From Cupriavidus consociatus (GTDB lineage Bacteria > Pseudomonadota > Gammaproteobacteria > Burkholderiales > Burkholderiaceae): 64,000 nt of DNA. The notes under the pieces are model-generated. The model did no database searches and had not been told where the DNA came from. It was given only the letters and a program-made list of their open reading frames with translations. The stretch spans positions 24,358-88,357 of the forward strand of contig NZ_JAGIQA010000033.1 in NCBI RefSeq assembly GCF_017814975.1, read 5' to 3'. Positions 49,064-57,333 of this stretch are shown here, piece after piece; position 1 is the first letter of the stretch; every line of letters begins with the position of its first letter. Both the position numbers and the translations under genes were made by a program.

Positions 49064-50119
49064 ATGCAATTTCTCGACGATTCCCTGCACCCGGAGAACC
49101 AGGACAAAGTGGTGATCACCGTGGCCCCGTATGGCCCCGAGTGGATGCCGGAGGATTTCCCGGAAGATATCCCGGTGACCATGGAAGAACAGGTGCAGAA
49201 AGCCGTGGATTGCTATAACGCGGGCGCCACCGTGCTGCACCTGCACGTGCGCGAACTGGACGGCAAGGGCTCCAAGCGCCTGTCCAAGTTCAACGAACTG
49301 ATCGCCGGCGTGCGCGCCGCGGTGCCGGACATGATCATCCAGGTCGGCGGCTCGATCTCGTTCGCGCCGGAAGACGAAGGCGAAGCCGCCAAGTGGCTGT
49401 CCGACGATACCCGCCACATGCTGGCCGAACTCACCCCGAAGCCCGACCAGGTGACGGTGGCGATCAACACCACGCAGATGAACATCATGGAGCTGCTCTA
49501 TCCCGAGTACCTGAAGGGTACCTCGCTGGAGCATCCTGCCTACCAGGCCGCCTACCGCGAGATGACCGTGCCGGCCGGCCCGGGCTGGGTCGAAGAGCAC
49601 CTGCGCCGCCTCAGCAACGCCGGCATCCAGCCGCACTTCCAGCTCACCGGCATCCACGCGCTGGAAACGCTGGAGCGCCTGGTCCGCAACGGCACCTACA
49701 TGGGCCCGCTGAACCTGACCTGGATCGGCATCGGCGGCGGCTTCGACGGCCCCAACCCGTTCAATTTCTTCAACTTCATCCATCGTGCGCCGGATGGCTG
49801 CACCCTGACCGCGGAATCGCTGCTGAAGAACGTGCTGCCGTTCAACATGATGGCGATGTCCATGGGCCTGCACCCGCGCTGCGGCATCGAGGACACCATC
49901 ATCGACCAGCACGGCAACCGCATGACGTCGGTGCAGCAGATCGAGCAGTGCGTGCGCGTGGCCAGGGAACTGGGCCGCGAGATTGCCTCGGGCAAGGAAG
50001 CGCGCGAGATCTACCGCATCGGCACGTGGTACGACAGCGTGGAAGAAACGCTGGCCGCCCACGGCATGGCGCCCAACCGCCAGGCCGGCATCAGGAACCT
50101 GCCGCTGCGCGCCGCCTGA
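49064..50119 (+). CDS. BKACE-family beta-keto acid cleavage enzyme (DUF849)
   Basis: A 351-aa Zn-dependent enzyme of the 3-keto-5-aminohexanoate cleavage family, which condenses a beta-keto acid with acetyl-CoA to give acetoacetate and a new acyl-CoA. It shows VVITVAPYGPEW, the zinc His pair in ATVLHLHVRELDG, QVGGSISFAP, and a later Glu/Asp-rich GIEDTIIDQHGNRM. The start at 49064 follows AGGATGGAGACC. In BKACE the residues around the beta-keto acid select the substrate; I cannot assign it here. It lies downstream of the Rieske/UspA pair and before a quinone reductase. Confidence 0.85.
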   Translation: MQFLDDSLHPENQDKVVITVAPYGPEWMPEDFPEDIPVTMEEQVQKAVDCYNAGATVLHLHVRELDGKGSKRLSKFNELIAGVRAAVPDMIIQVGGSISFAPEDEGEAAKWLSDDTRHMLAELTPKPDQVTVAINTTQMNIMELLYPEYLKGTSLEHPAYQAAYREMTVPAGPGWVEEHLRRLSNAGIQPHFQLTGIHALETLERLVRNGTYMGPLNLTWIGIGGGFDGPNPFNFFNFIHRAPDGCTLTAESLLKNVLPFNMMAMSMGLHPRCGIEDTIIDQHGNRMTSVQQIEQCVRVARELGREIASGKEAREIYRIGTWYDSVEETLAAHGMAPNRQAGIRNLPLRAA

Positions 50120-50271
50120 TGCGCGAGGCCGCCCGGACGCAGCGACTCGACTGCGGCCAGGGCGGCCGGCCACAACGCCGGCATCGTCAAGACCTACCAC
50201 ATCCAGCCATGAATTCCGTGCCCCTTCCCGGGCACCGGACCGGCACGGACTTTCTTCTCCAGGAGACCTGA

Positions 50272-51243
50272 ATGGCAAGAGCAATCCGCTTCTACGAAAC
50301 CGGTGACGCCGACGTCCTCAAGCTTGAGACCGTCGAAGTCGGTGATCCCGGCCCGGGCCAGGCCCGCGTCCGCCACACCTATATTGCCGTCAACTTCATC
50401 GACATCTACTTTCGCACCGGCCACTATCCGCTGCAGCTTCCCAACGGCCTGGGCTCCGATGCGGTTGGCGTGGTCGAGGCCGTCGGCCCGGGCGTGACCG
50501 ACATCCGCGTCGGGGACCGCGTCGGCTATCTGCTCGGGCCCCAGGGCGCCTACTCGGACGTACGCGTGATGCCAGCGGAAGTCCTGATCCCGCTGCCCGA
50601 TGGCGTCTCCGACCGGACGGCCTCAACGCTCATCATGAAGGGTATGACTGCCCAGTACCTGTTCCGCCAGGTCTACCCGCTCAAGGGTGGCGAGACCATC
50701 CTCTATCACGCCGCGGCGGGTGGCGTCGGCCTGATCGCGTGCCAGTGGGCACGCGCGCTTGGCGTGACCATGATCGGCACGGTCAGCTCCGACGAAAAGG
50801 CCGAGATCGCCAGGGCCAATGGCTGCGCGCACACCATCGTCACGTCGCGCGAAGACATCGTCGAGCGCGTGATGGAGATCACCGACGGCAAGAAGGTACC
50901 GGTCGTGTTCGACTCGATCGGCAAGTCGACGCTGGATGCATCGCTGTCCTGCCTGCAGGTGCGCGGCACCCTCGTCAGCAACGGCACGACTTCCGGGCCG
51001 GTGGAAATCGACAGCCGCACGCTCGCGGCCAAGGGTTCGCTGTGGGTCACGCGTCCGGCCATGGTGCACTACGCCACGCCGCGCTCGCACATGCTTGATA
51101 TGGCCAAGGAAGTGTTCGACATGGTGCTCGCCGGCAAGATCACGAGCGAGCCCAGGCAAAGCTTCGCGCTGGCCGATGCCGCCGAGGCGCATCGCGCGCT
51201 CGAATCGAGGAAGACCAGCGGCGCCACCGTACTGGTGCCGTAA
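50272..51243 (+). CDS. NADPH:quinone oxidoreductase (zinc-free MDR, QorA-like)
   Basis: A 323-aa quinone oxidoreductase family protein. It has the IRFYETGDADVLKLE start, AVNFIDIYFRTGHYPL (family motif), the nucleotide loop YHAAAGGVGLIACQWARALG and a final segment TSGATVLVP. It lacks zinc ligands. It reduces quinones or alpha,beta-unsaturated carbonyls with NADPH. The start follows CAGGAGACCTGA. It probably supports the surrounding carbon-catabolic genes, but the substrate is not evident. Confidence 0.88.
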   Translation: MARAIRFYETGDADVLKLETVEVGDPGPGQARVRHTYIAVNFIDIYFRTGHYPLQLPNGLGSDAVGVVEAVGPGVTDIRVGDRVGYLLGPQGAYSDVRVMPAEVLIPLPDGVSDRTASTLIMKGMTAQYLFRQVYPLKGGETILYHAAAGGVGLIACQWARALGVTMIGTVSSDEKAEIARANGCAHTIVTSREDIVERVMEITDGKKVPVVFDSIGKSTLDASLSCLQVRGTLVSNGTTSGPVEIDSRTLAAKGSLWVTRPAMVHYATPRSHMLDMAKEVFDMVLAGKITSEPRQSFALADAAEAHRALESRKTSGATVLVP

Positions 51244-51360
51244 ACGTTGCGTACTGGCGCGCGGGCATCATCGCCTTGTACGCTTTACGCATAATGATCA
51301 ACGGGGCGACGTGCTCATGGCACGATCGCCCCTGGGCCATTGCTGGAAATCGGAGAAATC

Positions 51361-52119
51361 ATGGACCTGAAGTTAGAAGGCAAGCGTGCAATCGTGACTG
51401 GCGGCAGCCGCGGCATTGGCAAGACGATTGCCCTGCAGCTCGCACAGGAAGGGGTGGACGTCGTGCTTGCCGCGCGCGGGAAGGAAGCGCTGGATGCGAC
51501 AGCCGCGGAGCTTGCGGCGCTGACCGGCCGCCGCATCGTGCCGCTCACGGTCGACACCGCCGACAAGGCTTCCGTCGACGCCATGGTGGAGCAAGCGATC
51601 GAAGCCCTGGGTGGCATCGATATCCTGGTCAATGCCGCGGCATTGCCGGGCGGCATCTCGCCGGCCACGCAACTGGACCAGATCGTCGATGCGCAAGCCC
51701 TCGAGGATATCGACATCAAGGTCATCGGCTATCTGCGCACCGCACGGGCATTGGCACCGCATCTGGCCGCAAATGGCTGGGGACGTATCATCAATATCGG
51801 CGGCCTGGCCATCTACCATACGGGCCGGCCCGTCGCCACGCTGCGTAACGTCGGCGTGGCGGCGATCACGAAAAATCTCGCCGATGAACTCGGGCCGAAG
51901 GGCATCAATGTCACGGCGGTCCATCCCGGCCCGACGCGCACCGAGAAGACCGACGCGGCAACCGAGGCGTGGGCGGCGAGCAGGAGCAGCCTCGGCCGCA
52001 TGGTCGATGCCAGTGAGGTCGCCTGCGTGGTGACCTTCCTCGCGTCGCCACTGAGCGTGGCAATCAATGGCGAAGCCATCCCCGTCGGCGGAGGAACCCC
52101 CGGCATCATCCACTATTGA
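51361..52119 (+). CDS. Atypical SDR-family protein without the Tyr/Lys catalytic pair
   Basis: A 252-aa SDR with a normal cofactor loop (VTGGSRGIGKTIALQLA) and the NAAALPGG segment, and a normal C-terminus with SVAINGEAIPVGGG. The catalytic stretch is unusual: the Ser position reads NIGGLA and the YxxxK position reads Leu161-Arg-Asn-Val-Gly165, so Ser, Tyr and Lys are all absent. A subgroup of SDRs with an RN-x-x motif here exists and may bind without classical dehydrogenase chemistry. The start at 51361 follows CGGAGAAATC. It converges with the SDR at 52221. Confidence 0.8.
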   Translation: MDLKLEGKRAIVTGGSRGIGKTIALQLAQEGVDVVLAARGKEALDATAAELAALTGRRIVPLTVDTADKASVDAMVEQAIEALGGIDILVNAAALPGGISPATQLDQIVDAQALEDIDIKVIGYLRTARALAPHLAANGWGRIINIGGLAIYHTGRPVATLRNVGVAAITKNLADELGPKGINVTAVHPGPTRTEKTDAATEAWAASRSSLGRMVDASEVACVVTFLASPLSVAINGEAIPVGGGTPGIIHY

Positions 52120-52220
52120 ATTCACCCTGAACTGCCGACGGCAGCCTGGCCGCGCCGGTCCGCTTCAGATGGGGTCAGGCCGGCAGGCTGCCGGTTGCGC
52201 TGAAGTCAATGGCGCTGAAG

Positions 52221-53033
52221 TCAGTGGCCCTGTTCTTCCTGGAGCCGCTGGCGCAATACCGCGCGCAGATCCTCGCCGTAACCGGTGAGGGTGCCGCCAT
52301 CCACCGCCAGCATCTGGCCCGTGATCATGTCGGCACGGTCGCTGGCGAGGAAAGATACCGCTTCGCCAATCTCCTCGGGCTTGCAGAACCTGCCCAGCGG
52401 TACCGTCCGCCTGATCAGCGCCTCGCGCTTTTCCGGGGTGGCATACGCTGCAATGGCAGGGGTCAGGATGCCGCCGGGGCACACCGCATTGACGTTGATG
52501 CGCTGGTCCGCAAGCTCCCATGCGAGATGCTGCGTCAGCCCCGTGACCGCATGCTTGGACGCAGTGTAATCCACACTGCTGAAGTAGGCCATGCGAATGC
52601 CGGCGATCGAATCGATATTGACAATCTTGCCCTTGCCCTGCGCCTTCATGGCAGGGATGACCGCCTGGCAGCAGAACAGGATGCCCTTGGCGTTCACCCC
52701 CATCACGCGATCCCAGTTCTCCTCCGTGACGTCGCACACCAGCGCGGAGGCTCCACCGACGCCCGCGTTATTGACCAGGATATCGATGGCGCCGAACGCC
52801 TCCAGGGTCTGGCGGGCCATGGCCTCCGTGTCGGCCTTCCTGCTGATGTCGGCGCGGATGGCGATAGCACGCTTGCCGTCCGGATCGATGCTGGAAGCGA
52901 CGCGTGCGGCGGCGTCAAGGTTCAGGTCCACCACGGCGATCCTGGCCCCTTCACGCGCCAGCACGCGCGCGATGCCTTCGCCGCCGCCCTGCCCGCCGCC
53001 CGTAATGATTGCAACCTTGTCCTTTAGCTCCAT
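52221..53033 (-). CDS. SDR-family oxidoreductase with operator site C upstream
   Basis: A 270-aa classical SDR (3-oxoacyl reductase-like). The cofactor loop is TGGGQGGGEGIARVLA, NNAGVG is present, and the catalytic Ser/Tyr/Lys occur in IDSIAGIRMAYFSSVDYTAS with YTASK. The start is set at 53033 because AAGGAG sits exactly 6 nt upstream; an ATG 6 nt earlier abuts the ribosome site. Tandem operator site C lies 91-127 bp upstream, linking it to the AraC regulon at 35-44 kb even though it is 9 kb away. Confidence 0.85.
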   Translation of the reverse strand: MELKDKVAIITGGGQGGGEGIARVLAREGARIAVVDLNLDAAARVASSIDPDGKRAIAIRADISRKADTEAMARQTLEAFGAIDILVNNAGVGGASALVCDVTEENWDRVMGVNAKGILFCCQAVIPAMKAQGKGKIVNIDSIAGIRMAYFSSVDYTASKHAVTGLTQHLAWELADQRINVNAVCPGGILTPAIAAYATPEKREALIRRTVPLGRFCKPEEIGEAVSFLASDRADMITGQMLAVDGGTLTGYGEDLRAVLRQRLQEEQGH

Positions 53034-53123
53034 GCTCATCTCCTTGCGATCTTGCGTCGGATGTCGATACCGTGGGCCGTAGCAGCCTATCGCTGCAAGT
53101 ATCTAGCAACAAAGCCGAGCGTT

Positions 53124-53160
53124 TTGACAATCTGGGGCACCAGTTTGACATTTCGGGGCT
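53124..53160 (+). promoter_or_regulatory. Tandem operator, site C of the proposed AraC regulon
   Basis: TTGACAATCTGGGGCA (53124-53139), spacer CCAGT, then TTGACATTTCGGGGCT (53145-53160). It has the same length, spacing and orientation relative to its target (the minus-strand SDR) as sites A and B. Confidence 0.75.
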
Positions 53161-53335
53161 GCTAGGGAAAACACGAAGTCTTGAACCTGCGAACCCACTA
53201 CGACACCGAGCGCTCGGCTGCGTAGCAGCTCAGTGTGGGCTCTGCGACACACTCCTTCAACCATGAGCGCGCCCATACCCATGAACTCCATGCGCCATGG
53301 TGCGACGCGTCACGTAAAATTATTTCCATAATCAT

Positions 53336-53354
53336 ATGTTTACACATAAACTAT
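53336..53354 (+). promoter_or_regulatory. Palindromic operator upstream of the AAHS transporter
   Basis: ATGTTTACACATAAACTAT contains GTTTA-CACA-TAAAC dyad symmetry, 94 bp before the transporter start, in a markedly A+T-rich stretch. It is nearly identical to the site at 55028, upstream of iorA. Confidence 0.65.
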
Positions 53355-53448
53355 CTGAACTACAAAATTCGCGCGGCATCGATCGGGCGAAGACGATATC
53401 GAGGCGGTCTCCCAGCACCCAATCGCCATCCCAAACGGAGGACAAACC

Positions 53449-54786
53449 ATGACCCTTGCCGGCAGCACACAGCCTTGGCGCCCCCACTCTCGCGCAACCT
53501 ATACCGTACTTCTCGTATGCTTTCTTGCAATCTTGTTTGAAGGCTACGACGTAGGTGTCATGGGCGCGGTACTTCCCGCGCTTGCCGAAGACCGCAACTG
53601 GAATCTCACGCCGCTGGAACTCGGCGCACTCAGCAGCTACGCCTTGGTCGGCATGTTTTTTGGCGCATTCCTGATTGGCACCCTGAGCGAGATGATGGGG
53701 CGCCGCCGAATGCTTCTGCTCTGCGTGTCAGTGTTTTCTCTGACCATGCTTGGCGCGTCATGGGCGCCAACGCCGATGCTCTTTGGCATCCTGCGATTCC
53801 TCGGTGGGCTTGGCCTTGGCGGCGTAATCCCCGTAGCGGCCGCCCTGACCATCGAGTACTCACCACCGCACCGCCGTAGCTTCAACTACGGCCTGATGTA
53901 CTCCGGGTATTCGGTAGGGATCCTTTGCGCAGCGCTCATCGCCATGTGGCTATTGCCCAGCCTTGGGTGGCGCGGTGTGATTGGCCTCGGCGCCGTACCG
54001 ATTGTGGTGATTCCGCTGATGGCCTGGCTGCTGCCCGAATCGCTGGAGTATCTGGTGGGACAAGGCCGAATCAACGAGGCGCAGGCATTGGCCAATCGGA
54101 CAGGTGCGGGCCGCCTGCAGCCAGAGTCCCGCCCCGCCAAGACCACCACCCGTGCAACCTGGCGCGATGTGCTGTCGAGCATCTTCTCGCGCAAGCAACT
54201 ACGTGCGACAGCGTGTTTCTGGGTAGCCCTCTTCTTCGGATTGCTGCTCGTCTATGGCCTCAATACCTGGCTGCCCACCATCATGCGAAAGAATGGCTAC
54301 GATCTCGGATCTAGTCTGTCCTTCCTGGTTGTATTCAGTCTTGCTTCTGCGGTGGGTGGTCTGTTCCTCGGCGGTGCAGCCGACAGGATGGGAGCCCGCG
54401 GCACCGTAGCGCTCTTCTACCTGATTGGCTCCCTCGCCATTGGTGCGTTGATGTTCCGCAGTTCAGTCGTCGTCAATTACCTCCTCGTCGCATTGGCGGG
54501 CGTTGGCAGCGTCTCAGCATCCCTCATCCTGACCGGATACCTGGCGGGCTACTACCCGGCGCAAGCACGCGCGGCGGCAACTGGATGGGCGCTGAGCTTC
54601 GCACGCTTTGGTGCAATGAGCGGACCGCTCGTCGGCGGCTATGTGGCCGGCTCCGGGCTACGATTCGAGTGGAACTTCATCACGTTCTCCCTTGCTGGCC
54701 TCGCTGCGGCACTGGCTGTTGCGCTGTTGCCCCGGACCGGACAACGAGCCATCACTACGCAAGATAGCCAAGAGGCAAACGCGTAA
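53449..54786 (+). CDS. AAHS-family aromatic acid:H+ symporter (MFS)
   Basis: A 445-aa, 12-helix major facilitator protein of the aromatic-acid:H+ symporter family (relatives PcaK, BenK, GenK). The first helix reads FLAILFEGYDVGVMGAVLP (equivalent of the DGYD motif). The helix 2-3 loop has GTLSEMMGRRRMLLL, and helix 4 RFLGGLGLGGVIPVAAALT. A central cytoplasmic loop and LLPESLEYLVGQGR follow. The start at 53449 has CGGAGGACAAACC upstream. A shared palindromic site with the following operon suggests it imports that pathway's substrate, for example salicylate, gentisate or a related aryl acid. Confidence 0.88.
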   Translation: MTLAGSTQPWRPHSRATYTVLLVCFLAILFEGYDVGVMGAVLPALAEDRNWNLTPLELGALSSYALVGMFFGAFLIGTLSEMMGRRRMLLLCVSVFSLTMLGASWAPTPMLFGILRFLGGLGLGGVIPVAAALTIEYSPPHRRSFNYGLMYSGYSVGILCAALIAMWLLPSLGWRGVIGLGAVPIVVIPLMAWLLPESLEYLVGQGRINEAQALANRTGAGRLQPESRPAKTTTRATWRDVLSSIFSRKQLRATACFWVALFFGLLLVYGLNTWLPTIMRKNGYDLGSSLSFLVVFSLASAVGGLFLGGAADRMGARGTVALFYLIGSLAIGALMFRSSVVVNYLLVALAGVGSVSASLILTGYLAGYYPAQARAAATGWALSFARFGAMSGPLVGGYVAGSGLRFEWNFITFSLAGLAAALAVALLPRTGQRAITTQDSQEANA

Positions 54787-55112
54787 GAGGGCAGCCCTCC
54801 ATTCAAATGGGGCGGTAATCCCTCTCCCAAAAGGCCTCAGCCAGGACTAAACCAACGTGGCATGTCGATCGGGTTGACGTAGGTCTTCTAACACATATCA
54901 ACCGCAGGATGCGGACGCTTGGACGCTTGACCTTATGGTCAGTCCGCAGCGGACTGTCGGCACTTTGAAGGCTCGGGTTATCCCTATCCCTCTACCCGTC
55001 ACTCCGTCCATATATATGATTTTGGAAATGTTTAACCTTAAACTATACGCATCTCAAAGGGGCCAAGTGTTGCGCGTGACAGGTCCCAACGTTTTCATCA
55101 GGAAGGAAAGCC
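54787..55112 (+). other. Intergenic region carrying the iorA promoter
   Basis: 326 bp without a gene. The right half is A+T-rich and includes TATATATGATTTTGG and the palindrome at 55028-55046. Nothing gene-like was seen in the left half. Confidence 0.5.
55028..55046 (+). promoter_or_regulatory. Palindromic operator upstream of the ior/gentisate operon
   Basis: ATGTTTAACCTTAAACTAT contains GTTTAA-CC-TTAAAC symmetry, 66 bp before iorA. It matches the site at 53336 in the first 7 and last 8 bases, so a single regulator (MarR, IclR or GntR type, not in the window) probably controls both. Confidence 0.65.
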
Positions 55113-57308
55113 ATGGCTGAGCGTTCATTTGTCGAAGAAGTCAAGAAGTTGCGCCTGGGTTCGGGCGAGGTATTCAGCGGCGAGGGCATCCTCGCGGTTA
55201 CCAAGGCTCTGCTGGAATCTGGCGTAGCGTATGTGGCCGGCTACCAGGGCTCGCCGATCTCGCACCTGATGGACGTTCTGGCTGATGCGCAGGACATCTT
55301 GGCCGAAAACGGCATCAGGTTCGAAAACAGCGCGAGCGAAGCAACTGCGGCCGCATCCCTGGCTGCCTCGGTCAACTACCCCCTGCGCGGCGCGGTGACC
55401 TTCAAGGCCACCGTCGGCACCAACGTGGCCTCTGACGCGCTTGCGAACCTCGCTTCGGGCGGCGTCACCGGCGGTGCGTTGATCATCGTTGGTGAGGACT
55501 ATGGTGAGGGTTCCTCCATCATGCAGGAGCGCAGCCACGCATTCGCGATGAAGTCGCAGATGTGGTTGCTCGATCCGCGTCCCAACCTGCCATGCATCGT
55601 TCAGGCGGTAAAGGATGGCTTCGACTTGTCCGAAGCATCCAACACCCCGGTGATGCTGCAGCTGCGCGTCCGCTCCTGTCACGTACATGGCCAGTTCGTC
55701 GCGTCCGACAACCGGCGTAGTCGCTTCTCGATCCAGGATGCGCTTGAGAACCCCACACGCGACCTCAGCCGCATCGTGCTGCCGCCCGCGAGCTTTGTTC
55801 ACGAGCACGAGAAGATCAAGCAGCGCTGGCCGGCTGCCGTGAAGTTCGTCGAAGAGCGGAAGCTCAACGAATTCTTCCCGGGCGACATGGAGGACATCGG
55901 CATCGCCGTGCAGGGCGGCAGCTACAACACGCTGATCCGCGCGCTGGAGCAACTTGGCCTTGCCGATGTATTCGGCGAGTCCAGGATCCCGCTCTACGTG
56001 ATGAACGTCGCCTACCCGCTGATCGATTCCGAGTGGGAGCGCTTCTGCGCCGGCAAGCGCGCGGTGCTTGTGCTCGAGGAAGGCCAGCCCAACTTCATCG
56101 AACAGAACGCAGCCAATATCCTGCGCGTGGCTGGCACCACCGCCACGCTGCACGGCAAGGACCTGCTGCCGCTGGCCGGCGAGTACAACACCGCTACGCT
56201 CCTCAAGGGGCTCCGTGCCTTCCTTGAAAAGTACGGGAAGATCGAACCGCAGCCGCAGCCCAAGCCGGTCCGCAAAGTGATTCCGGTTGTGCAAGCCCCC
56301 GTGACCGCCGTCGATGCCGTGGCCGCGGAAGTTCTGGCGCCGCAGAAGCTGGTGGACGAGAGCGTGCATGCGCGTCCGCCCGGCTTCTGCACTGGCTGCC
56401 CGGAACGCCCCATCTTTACCGCGATGAAGCTGGTCGAACGCGAAATCGGCGAGCATCACGTCAGTGCCGACATCGGCTGCCACCTGTTCTCGATCCTGCC
56501 GCCGTTCAACCTGGGCAACACCACCATGGGCTACGGGCTGGGCGGCGCAAGCGCCGCGGCGCTGAACGCGCCCGCAGGCAAGCGCGCCATCTCGGTGATG
56601 GGCGACGGTGGCTTCTGGCACAACGGCCTGACCAGTGGCATCGCCAATGCGGTGTTCAACAAGAGCGACAACCTGACCATCGTCGTCGACAACAGCTATA
56701 CGTCAGCCACCGGCGGGCAGGACATCCTCTCCTCCACCGCGCACAACGATACGCGCAGCACCGGGCATGCCATCGAGGATGCCGTGCGTGGCGTCGGTGT
56801 CAAATGGGTTCGCACTATCCGCCGCACCTATGACCTGAAGGGCATGAAGGCGGCGCTCAAGGAAGCGCTGACCACCGGCGCCAAGGGACCCAAGGTGCTG
56901 ATCGCGCAGAGCGAATGCATGCTGAACAAGCAACGCCGCGAGAAGCCCAAGATGCGCAAGGCCATTGCCGATGGCGAGCGCGTGGTACGCGAGCGCTTCG
57001 GCGTCGATTCGGACACCTGCACGGGCGACCACTCGTGTATTCGCCTGTCCGGTTGCCCGTCGCTGACGATCAAGCCGAACCCAGACCCGCTGCGTACCGA
57101 CCCCGTTGCCTCGGTGCTGGACAGCTGCGTAGGGTGCGGGCTTTGCGGCGAGGTTTCGCACGCCGCGGTGCTGTGCCCGTCGTTCTACCGCGCGAAGATC
57201 GTGACCAACCCTACCCGCATGGACAAGTTGCGCCAGCGCCTGCGCGACGCCGTGATCGGTTTCCTGCAGCGCCGCGATGCAGCGCGCCGCGCCCGCCTTG
57301 CATTCTGA
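55113..57308 (+). CDS. iorA: Indolepyruvate oxidoreductase-type 2-oxoacid:ferredoxin oxidoreductase, alpha subunit
   Basis: A 731-aa TPP-dependent enzyme that oxidatively decarboxylates aryl 2-oxoacids to aryl-acyl-CoA. The N-terminal pyrimidine-binding domain has AYVAGYQGSPISHLMDVLAD. The C-terminal TPP domain has the GDGGFWHNGLTSGIANAVFN metal motif. The tail has two iron-sulfur cluster sites: CTGDHSCIRLSGCP and CVGCGLCGEVSHAAVLCP. The start follows GGAAGGAAAGCC. The partner iorB follows 25 bp downstream. Its setting in a salicyl/gentisyl pathway instead of Trp degradation raises doubt about indolepyruvate as the real substrate. Confidence 0.9.
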   Translation: MAERSFVEEVKKLRLGSGEVFSGEGILAVTKALLESGVAYVAGYQGSPISHLMDVLADAQDILAENGIRFENSASEATAAASLAASVNYPLRGAVTFKATVGTNVASDALANLASGGVTGGALIIVGEDYGEGSSIMQERSHAFAMKSQMWLLDPRPNLPCIVQAVKDGFDLSEASNTPVMLQLRVRSCHVHGQFVASDNRRSRFSIQDALENPTRDLSRIVLPPASFVHEHEKIKQRWPAAVKFVEERKLNEFFPGDMEDIGIAVQGGSYNTLIRALEQLGLADVFGESRIPLYVMNVAYPLIDSEWERFCAGKRAVLVLEEGQPNFIEQNAANILRVAGTTATLHGKDLLPLAGEYNTATLLKGLRAFLEKYGKIEPQPQPKPVRKVIPVVQAPVTAVDAVAAEVLAPQKLVDESVHARPPGFCTGCPERPIFTAMKLVEREIGEHHVSADIGCHLFSILPPFNLGNTTMGYGLGGASAAALNAPAGKRAISVMGDGGFWHNGLTSGIANAVFNKSDNLTIVVDNSYTSATGGQDILSSTAHNDTRSTGHAIEDAVRGVGVKWVRTIRRTYDLKGMKAALKEALTTGAKGPKVLIAQSECMLNKQRREKPKMRKAIADGERVVRERFGVDSDTCTGDHSCIRLSGCPSLTIKPNPDPLRTDPVASVLDSCVGCGLCGEVSHAAVLCPSFYRAKIVTNPTRMDKLRQRLRDAVIGFLQRRDAARRARLAF

Positions 57309-57333
57309 ACATAAAGTCTCGAGAGGTTCCATC

